The notes under the pieces are model-generated. The model was not told where the DNA came from. It saw only the letters and a list, made by a program, of their open reading frames with translations, and ran no database searches. From positions 1 through 10,822 of the forward strand of contig JAULUH010000355.1 in NCBI GenBank assembly GCA_032111745.1: 10,822 bases of DNA. Direction: 5' to 3'. This stretch comes from JAULUH01 sp032111745 (lineage in GTDB: Bacteria; Chloroflexota; Anaerolineae; JAAEKA01). The translations under genes were made by a program, and so were the position numbers. This document shows, in pieces, positions 1-6,066 of the stretch (positions are counted from its first letter, which is position 1; every line of letters begins with the position of its first letter).

Positions 1-3
1 CAA

Positions 4-20
4 TTGGGGATGATCCCCAA
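4..20. repeat. Short perfect inverted repeat at the window edge
   Basis: TTGGGGAT and ATCCCCAA flank a single central G, so this is an odd palindrome with 8-base arms. As RNA it could form a 7-bp stem with a 3-base loop. No T-tract follows it on the plus strand, and on the minus strand the window ends too soon to judge. It may be the terminator of a gene outside the window, or nothing. Confidence 0.3.
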
Positions 21-105
21 CTACGGGTTGCGACGCCCTGAAAAGTTGAACGCAAGACAGGCCACTTCGCGCCACGTTGCAGCCTGATCTGTTGATAGCC
101 GGGCA

Positions 106-312
106 TCAATGGCTGGCGCACCTTGATGAAGCACTTTGGGGCATGACCGCGTCCCAGACTGACTGGTCGTTCCACATCATCGACGGCAGGGCCGGATCGA
201 AGAAAATCCCGTCGAGGCTCTCGGCAGCCAGCCCATGCAGCTCGTCGAAGAAATCGGCATGCCTGATCTCCAGCGCGGGTGGCAATGTTGGATGGCTGGC
301 GCGAAACAGCAT
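106..312 (-). pseudogene. Possible remnant of a class I SAM-dependent methyltransferase
   Basis: A minus-strand frame of 68 codons opens with ATG at 312 behind AAGGAG and closes with TGA at 106-108. A TTG at 330 is the alternative start. The segment HADFFDELHGLAAESLDGIFFDP resembles the acidic-strand to motif IV region of class I methyltransferases, where an Asp following a strand and a later DxxxFDP-type motif line the cofactor and substrate site. The usual N-terminal glycine-rich SAM loop is missing and an in-frame TAG lies just upstream of the TTG. The end, rich in Ser, Arg and Cys, looks like a frame shifted out of register. I read it as a broken gene fragment. A small unrelated gene or a chance frame is possible, and the family call rests on one short stretch. 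Confidence 0.27.
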
Positions 313-374
313 GTTCTCCTTCGCTTCCAAGTAGACCTAGCCACACGCGATCGCCCGACTAGATCTACGTGACC

Positions 375-403
375 TTGACACTATAGTGTCATAATGATAT
401 CAT
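375..403 (+). promoter_or_regulatory. Promoter and operator of the toxin-antitoxin operon
   Basis: TTGACA at 375-380 and TATCAT at 398-403 are separated by 17 bases, giving a good sigma-70-type promoter. Two perfect palindromes lie in it: TGACACTATAGTGTCA at 376-391, overlapping the -35 and spacer, and ATGATATCAT at 394-403, covering the -10. Antitoxins of this kind normally repress their own operon by binding such inverted repeats, often with the toxin as corepressor. The placement would block RNA polymerase directly. Which of the two palindromes is bound is not known. Confidence 0.6.
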
Positions 404-421
404 ATCTGCGGAGGTGAGGCA

Positions 422-739
422 ATGCCCAATACAAGAATCCAGGTCTATGCCGATGAAGAGCTCAAGCGTCGGATTGAGCTGGCCGCGATCAGGCGTGAGG
501 TGGCCGTGACGCAATACTGTCTTGAGGCTATCAAGCAGCAGCTGGCCGAGGACGACATGCTCGATATAGAACAGATCGAGATACCTATTGTACAGAAAAG
601 ACAAGGTAACCATCTCACGCGCGATCTACGCAGGCTACGAGAGCAAGTACTGGCCAGCAGAGGCGGAAGGCCAATCGAGCTTGATATCATGATGCTGGTT
701 CGCGAAGAGAGAGACGATGAGCTCCTTGGTGTGCGTTGA
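422..739 (+). CDS. Antitoxin, ribbon-helix-helix type (VapB-like partner)
   Basis: This 105-residue protein begins at an ATG with GGAGG seven bases upstream. Residues 1-43 fit a ribbon-helix-helix DNA-binding unit: a short basic strand (TRIQVYAD) followed by two amphipathic helices (ELKRRIELAAIRREV and TQYCLEAIKQQLAED). Residues 44-80 form a charged linker. The acidic C-terminal tail (IELDIMMLVREERDDELLGVR) resembles the segment of VapB-type antitoxins that wraps the PIN toxin and blocks its active site. The toxin gene starts 23 bases before this stop codon, so the two are translationally coupled and should be made together. The protein probably represses its own promoter through the palindromes just upstream. 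The exact antitoxin family cannot be fixed by eye. Confidence 0.72.
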   Translation: MPNTRIQVYADEELKRRIELAAIRREVAVTQYCLEAIKQQLAEDDMLDIEQIEIPIVQKRQGNHLTRDLRRLREQVLASRGGRPIELDIMMLVREERDDELLGVR

Positions 740-1175
740 TGCCGGTGTCATCATCTGGGCGTTGCTGCCGTTCCCCTTGAGCGATCAGGCGGAGGCACTC
801 GTGGAGTATTGGCGCCGGGAAGAGACGATCCTCATTGCGCCATCATTGCTTGCCTTTGAGGTGACCTCGGCGCTGCGTCGCCTCGTGCACTTGCGAGAGA
901 TAACCCCTGACCAGGGCGAACTGGCGTTTGAGCAGTTTCTCCAGCTCAATGTGCGTCTCTCTCAACAGCGCGGCATTTTTCCCCTGGCCTGGCGCCTGGC
1001 CCAACAATACAGCCGCCCCCGTGCCTACGATACGGCCTATCTCGCACTGGCCACCCTGCGCGGCTGTGAGTTCTGGACCACCGATGAGCGGCTATACGAC
1101 GCCGTTGGTCGTGACCTGGCCTGGGTGAAATGGGTGGGTGACTTCCCTATCGCATCCACCGGCGGAGATGGATAG
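717..1175 (+). CDS. vapC: PIN-domain ribonuclease toxin (VapC-like)
   Basis: The protein has 152 residues and one PIN domain. The acidic metal-binding set is visible in order: D8 in VCVDAGVII, E48 in AFEVTSALRR, D105 in AYDTAYLALA and D123 in WTTDERL. PIN toxins use these to hold Mg2+ or Mn2+ and cleave RNA, typically tRNA or rRNA, which stops growth when the antitoxin is degraded. The ATG at 717 lies inside the antitoxin frame, with a weak AGAGAG ribosome site, so expression depends on translation of the antitoxin. Length and motif spacing are normal for an intact enzyme. Its end faces the nitroreductase gene across an 18-base gap with no clear terminator. A defence-type or housekeeping PIN nuclease is possible but less likely given the paired antitoxin. 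Confidence 0.85.
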   Translation: MSSLVCVDAGVIIWALLPFPLSDQAEALVEYWRREETILIAPSLLAFEVTSALRRLVHLREITPDQGELAFEQFLQLNVRLSQQRGIFPLAWRLAQQYSRPRAYDTAYLALATLRGCEFWTTDERLYDAVGRDLAWVKWVGDFPIASTGGDG

Positions 1176-1193
1176 CCACTGCGTTTGCGTGCA

Positions 1194-1700
1194 TCATTCC
1201 AGGGGCTGGCCGAACCGCTCGCGGGAAGCCACCTTCGCCAGCTGCTTGCGCCGCTTCTGGCCCCGGCCGACCTCCTGAGCCGGATAGCCGAAGGGCAGGA
1301 TGGCCAGCACGTCCAGGTCATCCGGGATACCGAGCAGCGCGTTGACCTCGTCCAGCCCCATGAAGCCCACCCAATTCGAGCCCACGCCCTCCGCCCATCC
1401 CGTCAAGATCATCGACTGGATCGCGCGGCTGGCATCGGAGACCGCGAACCGCGTCCGCTCGATCACCACCACGATGGCCAGCGGAGCCTGGGCAACATAG
1501 GGCCCGGTCCGCGCTAGTTGGCCCAGCCGGTGCAGTATCAGGGGATTCTCGACGACGACGAAATGCCAGGGCTGCTGATTCATGCTGCTACCGGTCAGCC
1601 TCCCCGCCTCGACGATGCGCCGGACAATGTCTGCTGGCACCGGTGTGGCCTGAAATTCCCGCACGGCCAGTACCGTGCTCACGCTCTGAAAGACGTCCAT
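1194..1700 (-). CDS. Nitroreductase-family FMN oxidoreductase
   Basis: This 168-residue protein begins at an ATG on the minus strand behind AAGGAGAG (about 1707-1714). It matches the nitroreductase fold: an N-terminal FMN-phosphate region ending in AVREF (R14), the helix RRIVEAGRLTGSSMNQQPWHFVVV (residues 27-50, with the conserved N41 and PW), the central strand APLAIVVVIE (72-81), and the C-terminal GWAEGVGSNWVGF (101-113) and LPFGYP (135-140) segments that contact FMN. Members reduce nitroaromatics, quinones or other flavin-accepting substrates with NAD(P)H in the cytoplasm, as dimers. The first Arg of the usual R-S-x-R start is not present, which suggests a subfamily rather than a damaged gene. 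The substrate cannot be told. It stands alone as a single gene with its own likely promoter. Confidence 0.85.
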   Translation of the reverse strand: MDVFQSVSTVLAVREFQATPVPADIVRRIVEAGRLTGSSMNQQPWHFVVVENPLILHRLGQLARTGPYVAQAPLAIVVVIERTRFAVSDASRAIQSMILTGWAEGVGSNWVGFMGLDEVNALLGIPDDLDVLAILPFGYPAQEVGRGQKRRKQLAKVASRERFGQPLE

Positions 1701-1738
1701 GGCTTCTCTCCTTCACAGGGTGATGCGCGCTGGACTGG

Positions 1739-1767
1739 AGTCTATCCCATAACGGCCCTACCTGCAA
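1739..1767 (-). promoter_or_regulatory. Predicted promoter of the nitroreductase gene
   Basis: On the minus strand TTGCAG (plus 1762-1767) and TAGACT (plus 1739-1744) stand 17 bases apart, about 40 bases upstream of the nitroreductase ATG. Each hexamer differs from the sigma-70 consensus at two positions. The position and spacing support it, but it is only a sequence match. Confidence 0.38.
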
Positions 1768-1894
1768 CTGCCCGGGTACGTATCGAGGAGGGGTGGCAGG
1801 GCTGCTTCGCCGCCGCCGGCGTTCCGGTGCCATAGCCGCGCACACGGCCCTGGGCTATGCCCAAGGCCGCTGCCCGTGACTGCTGGCATGGCAG

Positions 1895-1923
1895 ACACCC
1901 CGTCTTGATGGCGGGGTGTTATT
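1895..1923 (+). terminator. Terminator-like hairpin
   Basis: ACACCCCG (1895-1902) pairs perfectly with CGGGGTGT (1912-1919) around a 9-base loop, and TATTGT follows. On the plus strand this resembles a weak intrinsic terminator, but no plus-strand gene ends nearby; the closest is the PIN toxin, 720 bases upstream. It could end stray transcription, or be part of an unrecognised small RNA. Confidence 0.35.
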
Positions 1924-2027
1924 GTGCCATAGATGTTGGAGCCGGTTGATTGCAGCCGCGCTGCGGGAGTTGGGTGAGACCTAGGATTGACAGTGCACCT
2001 GGACCGCAGTGAGCACTGCAAGAGATC

Positions 2028-2063
2028 GCGACGGTGCCGGGCCAAAAAGCCCGGCACTGTCGC
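2028..2063 (-). terminator. Long hairpin downstream of the exported protein gene
   Basis: GCGACGGTGCCGGGC (2028-2042) and GCCCGGCACTGTCGC (2049-2063) form a 15-bp stem with a single imperfect pair and a 6-base loop. On the minus strand the loop reads as a run of T and the stem is followed by GATCTCTT, so there is only a modest U-tract. It lies 42 bases past the stop of the gene at 2106-2804, where a terminator or mRNA 3'-end stabiliser is expected. The single imperfect pair is G-U on the plus strand but C-A on the minus strand. Confidence 0.5.
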
Positions 2064-2105
2064 AAGGGAGTTGAGGAGGTATTGCCTGCTCAGGGCCTGA
2101 TAGGG

Positions 2106-2804
2106 TTAGCGGTTCCAGCGCCCTACCCTACCACCGGCATCGGCCTGGCCCTGGGTGGTGACGTCGTAGTTGTCGCACTGGCCGTCGCCATCTTCGTCCA
2201 GCCACTCCAGGCCATCAGCCTGGCCGGCAGCTTGCCCTGCAGCCTGGCCGGCAACACTGGCCCGGTAGCCATAGCTACCATCGGCTTTGTAGCCGTAATC
2301 TGCCGTGCCGCCCTGGGCTGTCCAGGCCTCATCCAGGTCGGCCAGGACGTTGTCCATCATCTCCGCCAGCATCAGGTCGGCCTGTTCCTGGGTCATGCGG
2401 CCCGCGTCCACTGCCTGGGCCAGAAAGTCGCTACGGGTAGCCAGGTAGGCATCCACGATCTCCCGCACGTCGACGCCATGGCTGGCTGCGGCATCGCCGA
2501 TGGAGATGCCTTCGGACAGCTCCGCCACCAGGTCAATGCGCTCGATGCCGATGACCTCCGCCGCCACCTCCACCAGGGAGCCTGCGCCACCGGCCCAGGC
2601 ACCCCGGACGCCGATGCCATAGCTGGTTTCCGTGGCACCGTTGCCGAAGTCACTGCCCTGTGGCACGTTGCCGTAGAAACCGCCAGCGCTCTGGCCATTA
2701 CCAGGGCCATTGCCCATGGCAAAGGCCGCGCCTGCAAAGACCATTAGGGCCGAAAGGGCCGTCACCGAAGCTACCAGCGTGATGCGTTTCCGATTCTTCA
2801 ACAT
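2106..2804 (-). CDS. Exported protein with helical domain and EF-hand-like Ca2+ loop
   Basis: I place the start at the ATG whose complement is 2802-2804, because GAGAGGTG lies eight bases upstream and a signal peptide follows at once. The longer frame from 2870 adds an unlikely leader. The 232-residue product has a basic start (KNRKR), a hydrophobic core (residues 8-25) and a likely signal peptidase I site after AFA (29). A Gly/Asn-rich stretch (30-75) comes next. Residues 76-158 form a helical region with the phrases ELSEGISIGDAAASHGVDV and AGRMTQEQADLML, like small repeat-type helical domains in other exported bacterial proteins. Then come an AGQ repeat (185-196) and the loop DEDGDGQCDNYD (203-214), a DxDxDG...D calcium-binding pattern with Cys at position eight. 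The function is unknown. It is probably secreted or surface-held, perhaps stabilised by Ca2+. It shows no link to the neighbouring operon apart from diverging from it. Confidence 0.7.
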   Translation of the reverse strand: MLKNRKRITLVASVTALSALMVFAGAAFAMGNGPGNGQSAGGFYGNVPQGSDFGNGATETSYGIGVRGAWAGGAGSLVEVAAEVIGIERIDLVAELSEGISIGDAAASHGVDVREIVDAYLATRSDFLAQAVDAGRMTQEQADLMLAEMMDNVLADLDEAWTAQGGTADYGYKADGSYGYRASVAGQAAGQAAGQADGLEWLDEDGDGQCDNYDVTTQGQADAGGRVGRWNR

Positions 2805-3060
2805 GGTTTTGTCACCTCTCGTGGGAGTGAAATTCGTTGGTTGGTGTGCCGCAAGCTTGCAGCACCTCATCGTTTACAGCCCTATCATAGCAGGCAGATG
2901 TGGAGGAGCCATGGAGAGGTGATAGAGATGTGATGGGGCGTTTGGAACACGATGGTGCGAAGGGCTGCGAAAGGGGGACGATATTACAGCGAATGGGATT
3001 CCTCCGGTGCCGAGGCCTCGCGCTCAGGGACGCGGCGACTCGTGGGACCCTGGCTTATGC
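2805..3060. other. Divergent intergenic region
   Basis: This stretch separates the minus-strand exported protein gene from the GntR promoter. It holds the ribosome site of the exported protein, a possible minus-strand -10 (TATGAT, plus 2884-2889) without a good -35, the palindrome GCAAGCTTGC within 2848-2863, and the perfect palindrome CGAGGCCTCG (3011-3020). I see no gene in it. Confidence 0.45.
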
Positions 3061-3089
3061 TTGACACCACCACTGACCTGTGCTAAACT
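3061..3089 (+). promoter_or_regulatory. Promoter of the amino-sugar operon
   Basis: A perfect TTGACA (3061-3066) and TAAACT (3084-3089, five of six consensus bases) are spaced by 17 bases. Transcription should start near 3096, giving a leader of about 40 bases before the GntR start codon. This is the best promoter match in the window, and no comparable one is visible between the later genes of the operon. Confidence 0.7.
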
Positions 3090-3095
3090 TCGTAC

Positions 3096-3118
3096 AGTGG
3101 TCTAGACCGGTATAGTCC
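3096..3118 (+). promoter_or_regulatory. DasR/NagR-type operator (dre-like), tandem
   Basis: AGTGGTCTAGACCGGT (3096-3111) matches 14 of 16 positions of the site AGTGGTCTAGACCACT known for the GlcNAc regulators DasR and NagR. Its core GGTCTAGACC (3099-3108) is a perfect palindrome. It is followed directly by GGTATAGTCC (3109-3118), identical at 8 of 10 positions, so two core units sit one helical turn apart. The site begins at the predicted transcription start, where a bound GntR-family dimer would block initiation or clearance. The HutC-type gene starts 18 bases further on, which points to autoregulation. Confidence 0.68.
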
Positions 3119-3136
3119 GATTGTGGGAAGGCGACG

Positions 3137-3907
3137 ATGCCGCTCAATCGCGAGGCTCCGGACCCGCTCTACATCCAGGTCAAGGAGGCACTGCTGGAGG
3201 AGATCCGCTCCGGCCAGTACCATCCCCACGACCGCCTGCCCTCAGAACGCCAGCTCTCCCAAAAATTCGACGTCAGCCGCATGACCGTGCGCCAGGCACT
3301 GGTGGACATGACGCGCGAGGGCGCCATCTACGCGCGCCTGGGCAAGGGGACTTTCGTGGCTGCGCCCAAGATCGACCAGCAATTACGTACCCTGACCAGC
3401 TTCAGCCAGGACGTGCGCAGCCGGGGCGGCAGCCCGGCCAGCCAGGTTCTGGAGGCCCGGCAGATGGCGGCCTCCGCAGAGGTTGCGGCGGCCTTGCGCC
3501 TGCCCCAGGGTGCACCGGTGCTGGTCCTTTCCCGTCTCCGTCTCTCCAATGGCGTCCCCCTGGCCATCGAGACGGCCAACCTGCCCTACGAGCTCTGTCC
3601 CGATCTCTTGCAGCACGATTTTGCTTCGGAGTCTCTCTACCAGGTGCTGCGCAGCGACTATGGCATCGAGCCGTCCCAGGCCGAGCAGGTCATCGAGGCC
3701 GCCCTGGCCTCGCCCCGGGAGGCCGAGCTACTGCACCTAACGGTGCCTGCGGCGGTCCTCACCATGCAGCGTCTTACCCGTGACAGCCATGGCAGGCCTA
3801 TCGAGTACGTGCACTCCACGTACCGCAGCGACCGCTATAAGTTCCGCTCGCTGCTAACCGTTGCCGCACCGCCGGTGATTCTCGACGATCCCAGGAACGG
3901 GCGCTAA
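3137..3907 (+). CDS. GntR-family transcriptional regulator, HutC subfamily (NagR/DasR-like)
   Basis: The 256-residue protein begins at an ATG with GGGAAGG five bases upstream. Residues 10-75 are a winged helix-turn-helix: PLYIQVKEALLEEIRSGQY, then LPSERQLSQKFDVSRMTVRQAL with the recognition helix, then the wing around LGKGTFV. Residues 84-245 are a UTRA effector domain, with LTSFSQDVRSRG (86-97) at the sugar-phosphate end, LSRLRL (131-136), an acidic residue in AIETANL (143-149) and the signature PIEYVHSTYRSDRYKF (221-236). NagR and DasR use equivalent positions to bind GlcN-6-P or GlcNAc-6-P, which releases DNA. The dre-like site at its own promoter and the hexosaminidase genes behind it support an amino-sugar-phosphate ligand, but the ligand is inferred. 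Its stop codon overlaps the next start in TAATG. Confidence 0.9.
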   Translation: MPLNREAPDPLYIQVKEALLEEIRSGQYHPHDRLPSERQLSQKFDVSRMTVRQALVDMTREGAIYARLGKGTFVAAPKIDQQLRTLTSFSQDVRSRGGSPASQVLEARQMAASAEVAAALRLPQGAPVLVLSRLRLSNGVPLAIETANLPYELCPDLLQHDFASESLYQVLRSDYGIEPSQAEQVIEAALASPREAELLHLTVPAAVLTMQRLTRDSHGRPIEYVHSTYRSDRYKFRSLLTVAAPPVILDDPRNGR

Positions 3908-5064
3908 TGGTGAAGACCGGCCTGCAAGTCCTGCTAGACGAGAAGCTGCACCTGCTGGACGGCCGCCGGGTGGGGCTGGTGACCCAGCCGGCGGCGGTGC
4001 TGCCCGACCTGACAGCCGGCGTCGATGCCCTGCTGCGGGCCGGCATCCGCGTGACCGCGCTCTTCGGACCGGAACACGGCTTCAGCGGCGCGGCGGCCGA
4101 CGGCCTGGCCGTGGAGGACGCCGTGGATGCCCGCACTGGCCTGCCGGTCTTCAGCCTCTACGGGCCCACCAAGGAGCCGTCAGCGGCCATGCTGGCGGAG
4201 GTGGATGTGCTGGTCTTCGACATGCAGGACGTGGGCGTTCGTTTCTATACCTACCTGAGCACGCTGTATCACGTGTTGCGTGGGGCAGCCAGGGCCGGCT
4301 GCCCGGTCATCGTCCTGGATCGGCCCAATCCCATCGGCGGCCAGACCATAGAAGGACCGCTGATGACATCGGGCTACGAGTCCTTCGTCGGCGTGGCATC
4401 CCTGCCGATCCGTCACGCCATGACCTTGGGCGAACTGGCTGGATACTTCTGCCGGGAGGTGGCCATCGAGGCCGAGCTGATGGTGGAGGAGATGCAGGGC
4501 TGGCAACGAAGCCTATGGTTCGACCAGACCGGCCTGCCCTGGGTGGCCACTTCGCCGGCCATGCCCCATCTCAGCACCGCCACGGTCTATCCCGCCCTAT
4601 GTTTCGTGGAGGGTACCAACCTCTCCGAAGGCCGGGGCACAGCGCTGCCCTTCGAGATCTGCGGCGCGCCCTGGCTCGACGGCTACAGGCTGGCCGCAAC
4701 GCTGAACGGGCTGGACCTGCCCGGCATCCGCTTCCGCCCGATCCAGTTCGAGCCCTCGGCCAGCAAGTACGCCGGCCAGCCGTGCCAGGGCGTCCAGGTA
4801 CACGTCACCAACCGGCAACAGCTGCGGTCTGTGGCGGCCGGGCTGCACGTCATCGCCGCCTGTCGCTCCCAGGCGCCTGAGCACTTCCAGTTCCTGCCCA
4901 CCAGCTGGGAAGGTCAGCCGCCGCATTTCGACCTGCTGGCAGGCGGCCCGGCCTTGCGGGAAGGGCTGCTGGCCGGCGAATCCGTGGAGGCGCTGGGCGC
5001 CGGTTGGGTCCCGGAGCTGGCGGCCTTTGCCAGGACCCAACAACGCTACCTGCGCTATGACTAG
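3907..5064 (+). CDS. namZ: DUF1343 protein, NamZ-type exo-beta-N-acetylmuramidase (GH171)
   Basis: This 385-residue protein carries the hallmarks of the DUF1343/YbbC family: TGLQVLL at the start, GLVTQPAAV (23-31), LFGPEHGFSG (52-61) with the conserved Glu-His pair, VFSLYG (81-86), VFDMQDVGVRFYTY (103-116), LDRPNPIGG (137-145), FVEGTNLSEGRGT (233-245) and PFEICGAPWLDGY (248-260). Bacillus subtilis NamZ of this family removes MurNAc from the non-reducing end of cell-wall saccharides. The acidic residues of FGPEHG and of FVEGTNLSEGRG are candidates for the active site. The length is close to the mature family size. No signal peptide or membrane segment is visible, so the enzyme appears cytoplasmic, unlike the secreted B. 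subtilis enzyme. The ATG overlaps the regulator stop by one base and the gene overlaps the next start by eight bases, so translation is coupled on both sides. Activity on MurNAc-GlcNAc is inferred from the family and the neighbouring NagZ. Confidence 0.85.
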   Translation: MVKTGLQVLLDEKLHLLDGRRVGLVTQPAAVLPDLTAGVDALLRAGIRVTALFGPEHGFSGAAADGLAVEDAVDARTGLPVFSLYGPTKEPSAAMLAEVDVLVFDMQDVGVRFYTYLSTLYHVLRGAARAGCPVIVLDRPNPIGGQTIEGPLMTSGYESFVGVASLPIRHAMTLGELAGYFCREVAIEAELMVEEMQGWQRSLWFDQTGLPWVATSPAMPHLSTATVYPALCFVEGTNLSEGRGTALPFEICGAPWLDGYRLAATLNGLDLPGIRFRPIQFEPSASKYAGQPCQGVQVHVTNRQQLRSVAAGLHVIAACRSQAPEHFQFLPTSWEGQPPHFDLLAGGPALREGLLAGESVEALGAGWVPELAAFARTQQRYLRYD

Positions 5065-6016
5065 GCCAGTCACCATCCGCCCCTACCGCGGCACGGACGA
5101 GGCAGCGCTGCTGCCACTATGGAACGCGACGCTGACGTGCGATCCCATCGACGAGGCCGGGTTCCGCACCAGGGTGCTGCTGGATGCCAATTTCGACCCG
5201 GCCGGGCTGCTCGTGGCCGAGGCAAAGGGTGATTCCCAATTAGCCGGCTTCTTGCTCTCCATCACCCGCCGGGTGCCGCTGTTCCTGCAGGGGCTGGAGC
5301 CGGAGCAGGCCTGGATCACAGCCTTCGGTGTCCGACCAGATCGGCAGCGGCAGGGCATCGGCCAGCAGCTCTTCGACACTGCCCTGGAGCGTCTGGCCGG
5401 CCAGGGAAGGCAGCGAGTGCTGATCTCGCCCTACACGCCCAACTATGTGGCACCGGGCGTGGACGTGGACGCCTATCCAGCTGCTCTGGCCTTCCTGCAA
5501 GGCAGGGGCTGGAAGATCACGTCGACGCCGATCTCCATGCGAGCCGAGCTGACCGGCTTCCAGATCCCGGCCGAGATCGCAGCCCTGGAGCAACGCCTGG
5601 CAGAGCAGGCGAGCGTGGTGGTACGGCCGGTCCGGCCGGCCGACTTGCCGGTTCTGCTCCCGTTCATCGCCCGCAATTTCGGCTGGGACTGGTTCCGCTT
5701 TGCCCAGGATGCTCTGTTGCAGCTGTTCGGGCCGGGCTCCGACGAGATATGCTTCCTGGTGGCGGCCAGAGGCGACGAAATCGTGGGCTATTGCCAGCAG
5801 CGCCGCGAGCGCTTTGGCCCCTTTGGCGTGGCTCCTGCCCTGCGCGGCCAGGGCATCGGCCGGCTGCTGCTGTTCCACTGCGTGGCCGCCATGCTGGCCA
5901 AGGGCTTCCACTGCGCCTGGTTTCTGTGGACCGGCATCAATGCCGCCCGGCTCTACGAACTGGCCGGCTTCCGCCAGGTCCGCCAATTCGCCATCCTGCA
6001 GCGCGACATCGCCTGA
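5057..6016 (+). CDS. Tandem GNAT-family N-acetyltransferase
   Basis: I choose the ATG at 5057, inside the last codons of the NamZ-type gene, over a TTG at 5027. It gives a 319-residue protein starting with the typical MTRPVTIRPYRGTDEAAL. There are two GNAT domains. The first (about 4-165) has FGVRPDRQRQGIGQQLF (90-106), with the acetyl-CoA pyrophosphate loop QRQGIG. The second (about 186-319) has FGVAPALRGQGIGRLLL (256-272) and the C-terminal NAARLYELAGFR (295-306). Both loops keep the Q/R-x-x-G-x-G/A pattern, so both domains may bind acetyl-CoA, whereas many tandem GNATs keep only one active. The protein is soluble and cytoplasmic. The position between NamZ and a PIG-L-type protein suggests an amino sugar or amino-sugar conjugate as acceptor. 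Mycothiol synthase MshD has the same two-domain layout. The true substrate is unknown. Confidence 0.83.
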   Translation: MTRPVTIRPYRGTDEAALLPLWNATLTCDPIDEAGFRTRVLLDANFDPAGLLVAEAKGDSQLAGFLLSITRRVPLFLQGLEPEQAWITAFGVRPDRQRQGIGQQLFDTALERLAGQGRQRVLISPYTPNYVAPGVDVDAYPAALAFLQGRGWKITSTPISMRAELTGFQIPAEIAALEQRLAEQASVVVRPVRPADLPVLLPFIARNFGWDWFRFAQDALLQLFGPGSDEICFLVAARGDEIVGYCQQRRERFGPFGVAPALRGQGIGRLLLFHCVAAMLAKGFHCAWFLWTGINAARLYELAGFRQVRQFAILQRDIA

Positions 6017-6030
6017 GCTCCCGGAGCTCA
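6014..6030 (+). repeat. Small inverted repeat at the GNAT stop codon
   Basis: TGAGCTC (6014-6020) and GAGCTCA (6024-6030) form a 7-bp stem with a 3-base loop, and the first arm contains the stop codon of the GNAT gene. No T-tract follows, so it is not a clear terminator. It lies in the 50-base gap before the PIG-L-type gene, which has no good ribosome binding site, and could affect translation there. Confidence 0.3.
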
Positions 6031-6066
6031 TCCGAGATCCCGTAACTCTATTATGTCAATGCCATC

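Larger units (their letters stand above)
1..421. other. Gene-poor left edge
   Basis: Apart from the palindrome at 4-20, the possible methyltransferase fragment and the toxin-antitoxin control region at 375-414, I see no convincing gene here. The plus-strand frame at 77-334 has no family features, is antisense to the fragment, and lacks a clear ribosome binding site. Confidence 0.4.
1701..2105. other. Intergenic region between two minus-strand genes
   Basis: No gene is supported here. It holds the nitroreductase ribosome site and promoter, a small inverted repeat (TGGGC at 1851-1855 with GCCCA at 1859-1863), and the hairpins at 1895-1919 and 2028-2063. The frames crossing it are rich in Arg, Pro and His and look like antisense reading of GC-rich DNA. 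Confidence 0.5.

Noticed and set aside
2034..2747. A 237-codon plus-strand frame antisense to the exported protein gene
   Set aside because: It mirrors the minus-strand gene, which has a signal peptide, a good ribosome site and domain-like features; the plus frame has no recognisable motif.
3121..3783. A 220-codon plus-strand frame overlapping the GntR gene
   Set aside because: It is the second frame of the regulator gene, rich in Gly, Pro and Arg; the regulator frame has the full winged-helix and UTRA signatures.
5240..6031. A 263-codon minus-strand frame
   Set aside because: It is antisense to the tandem GNAT gene and has no domain features.
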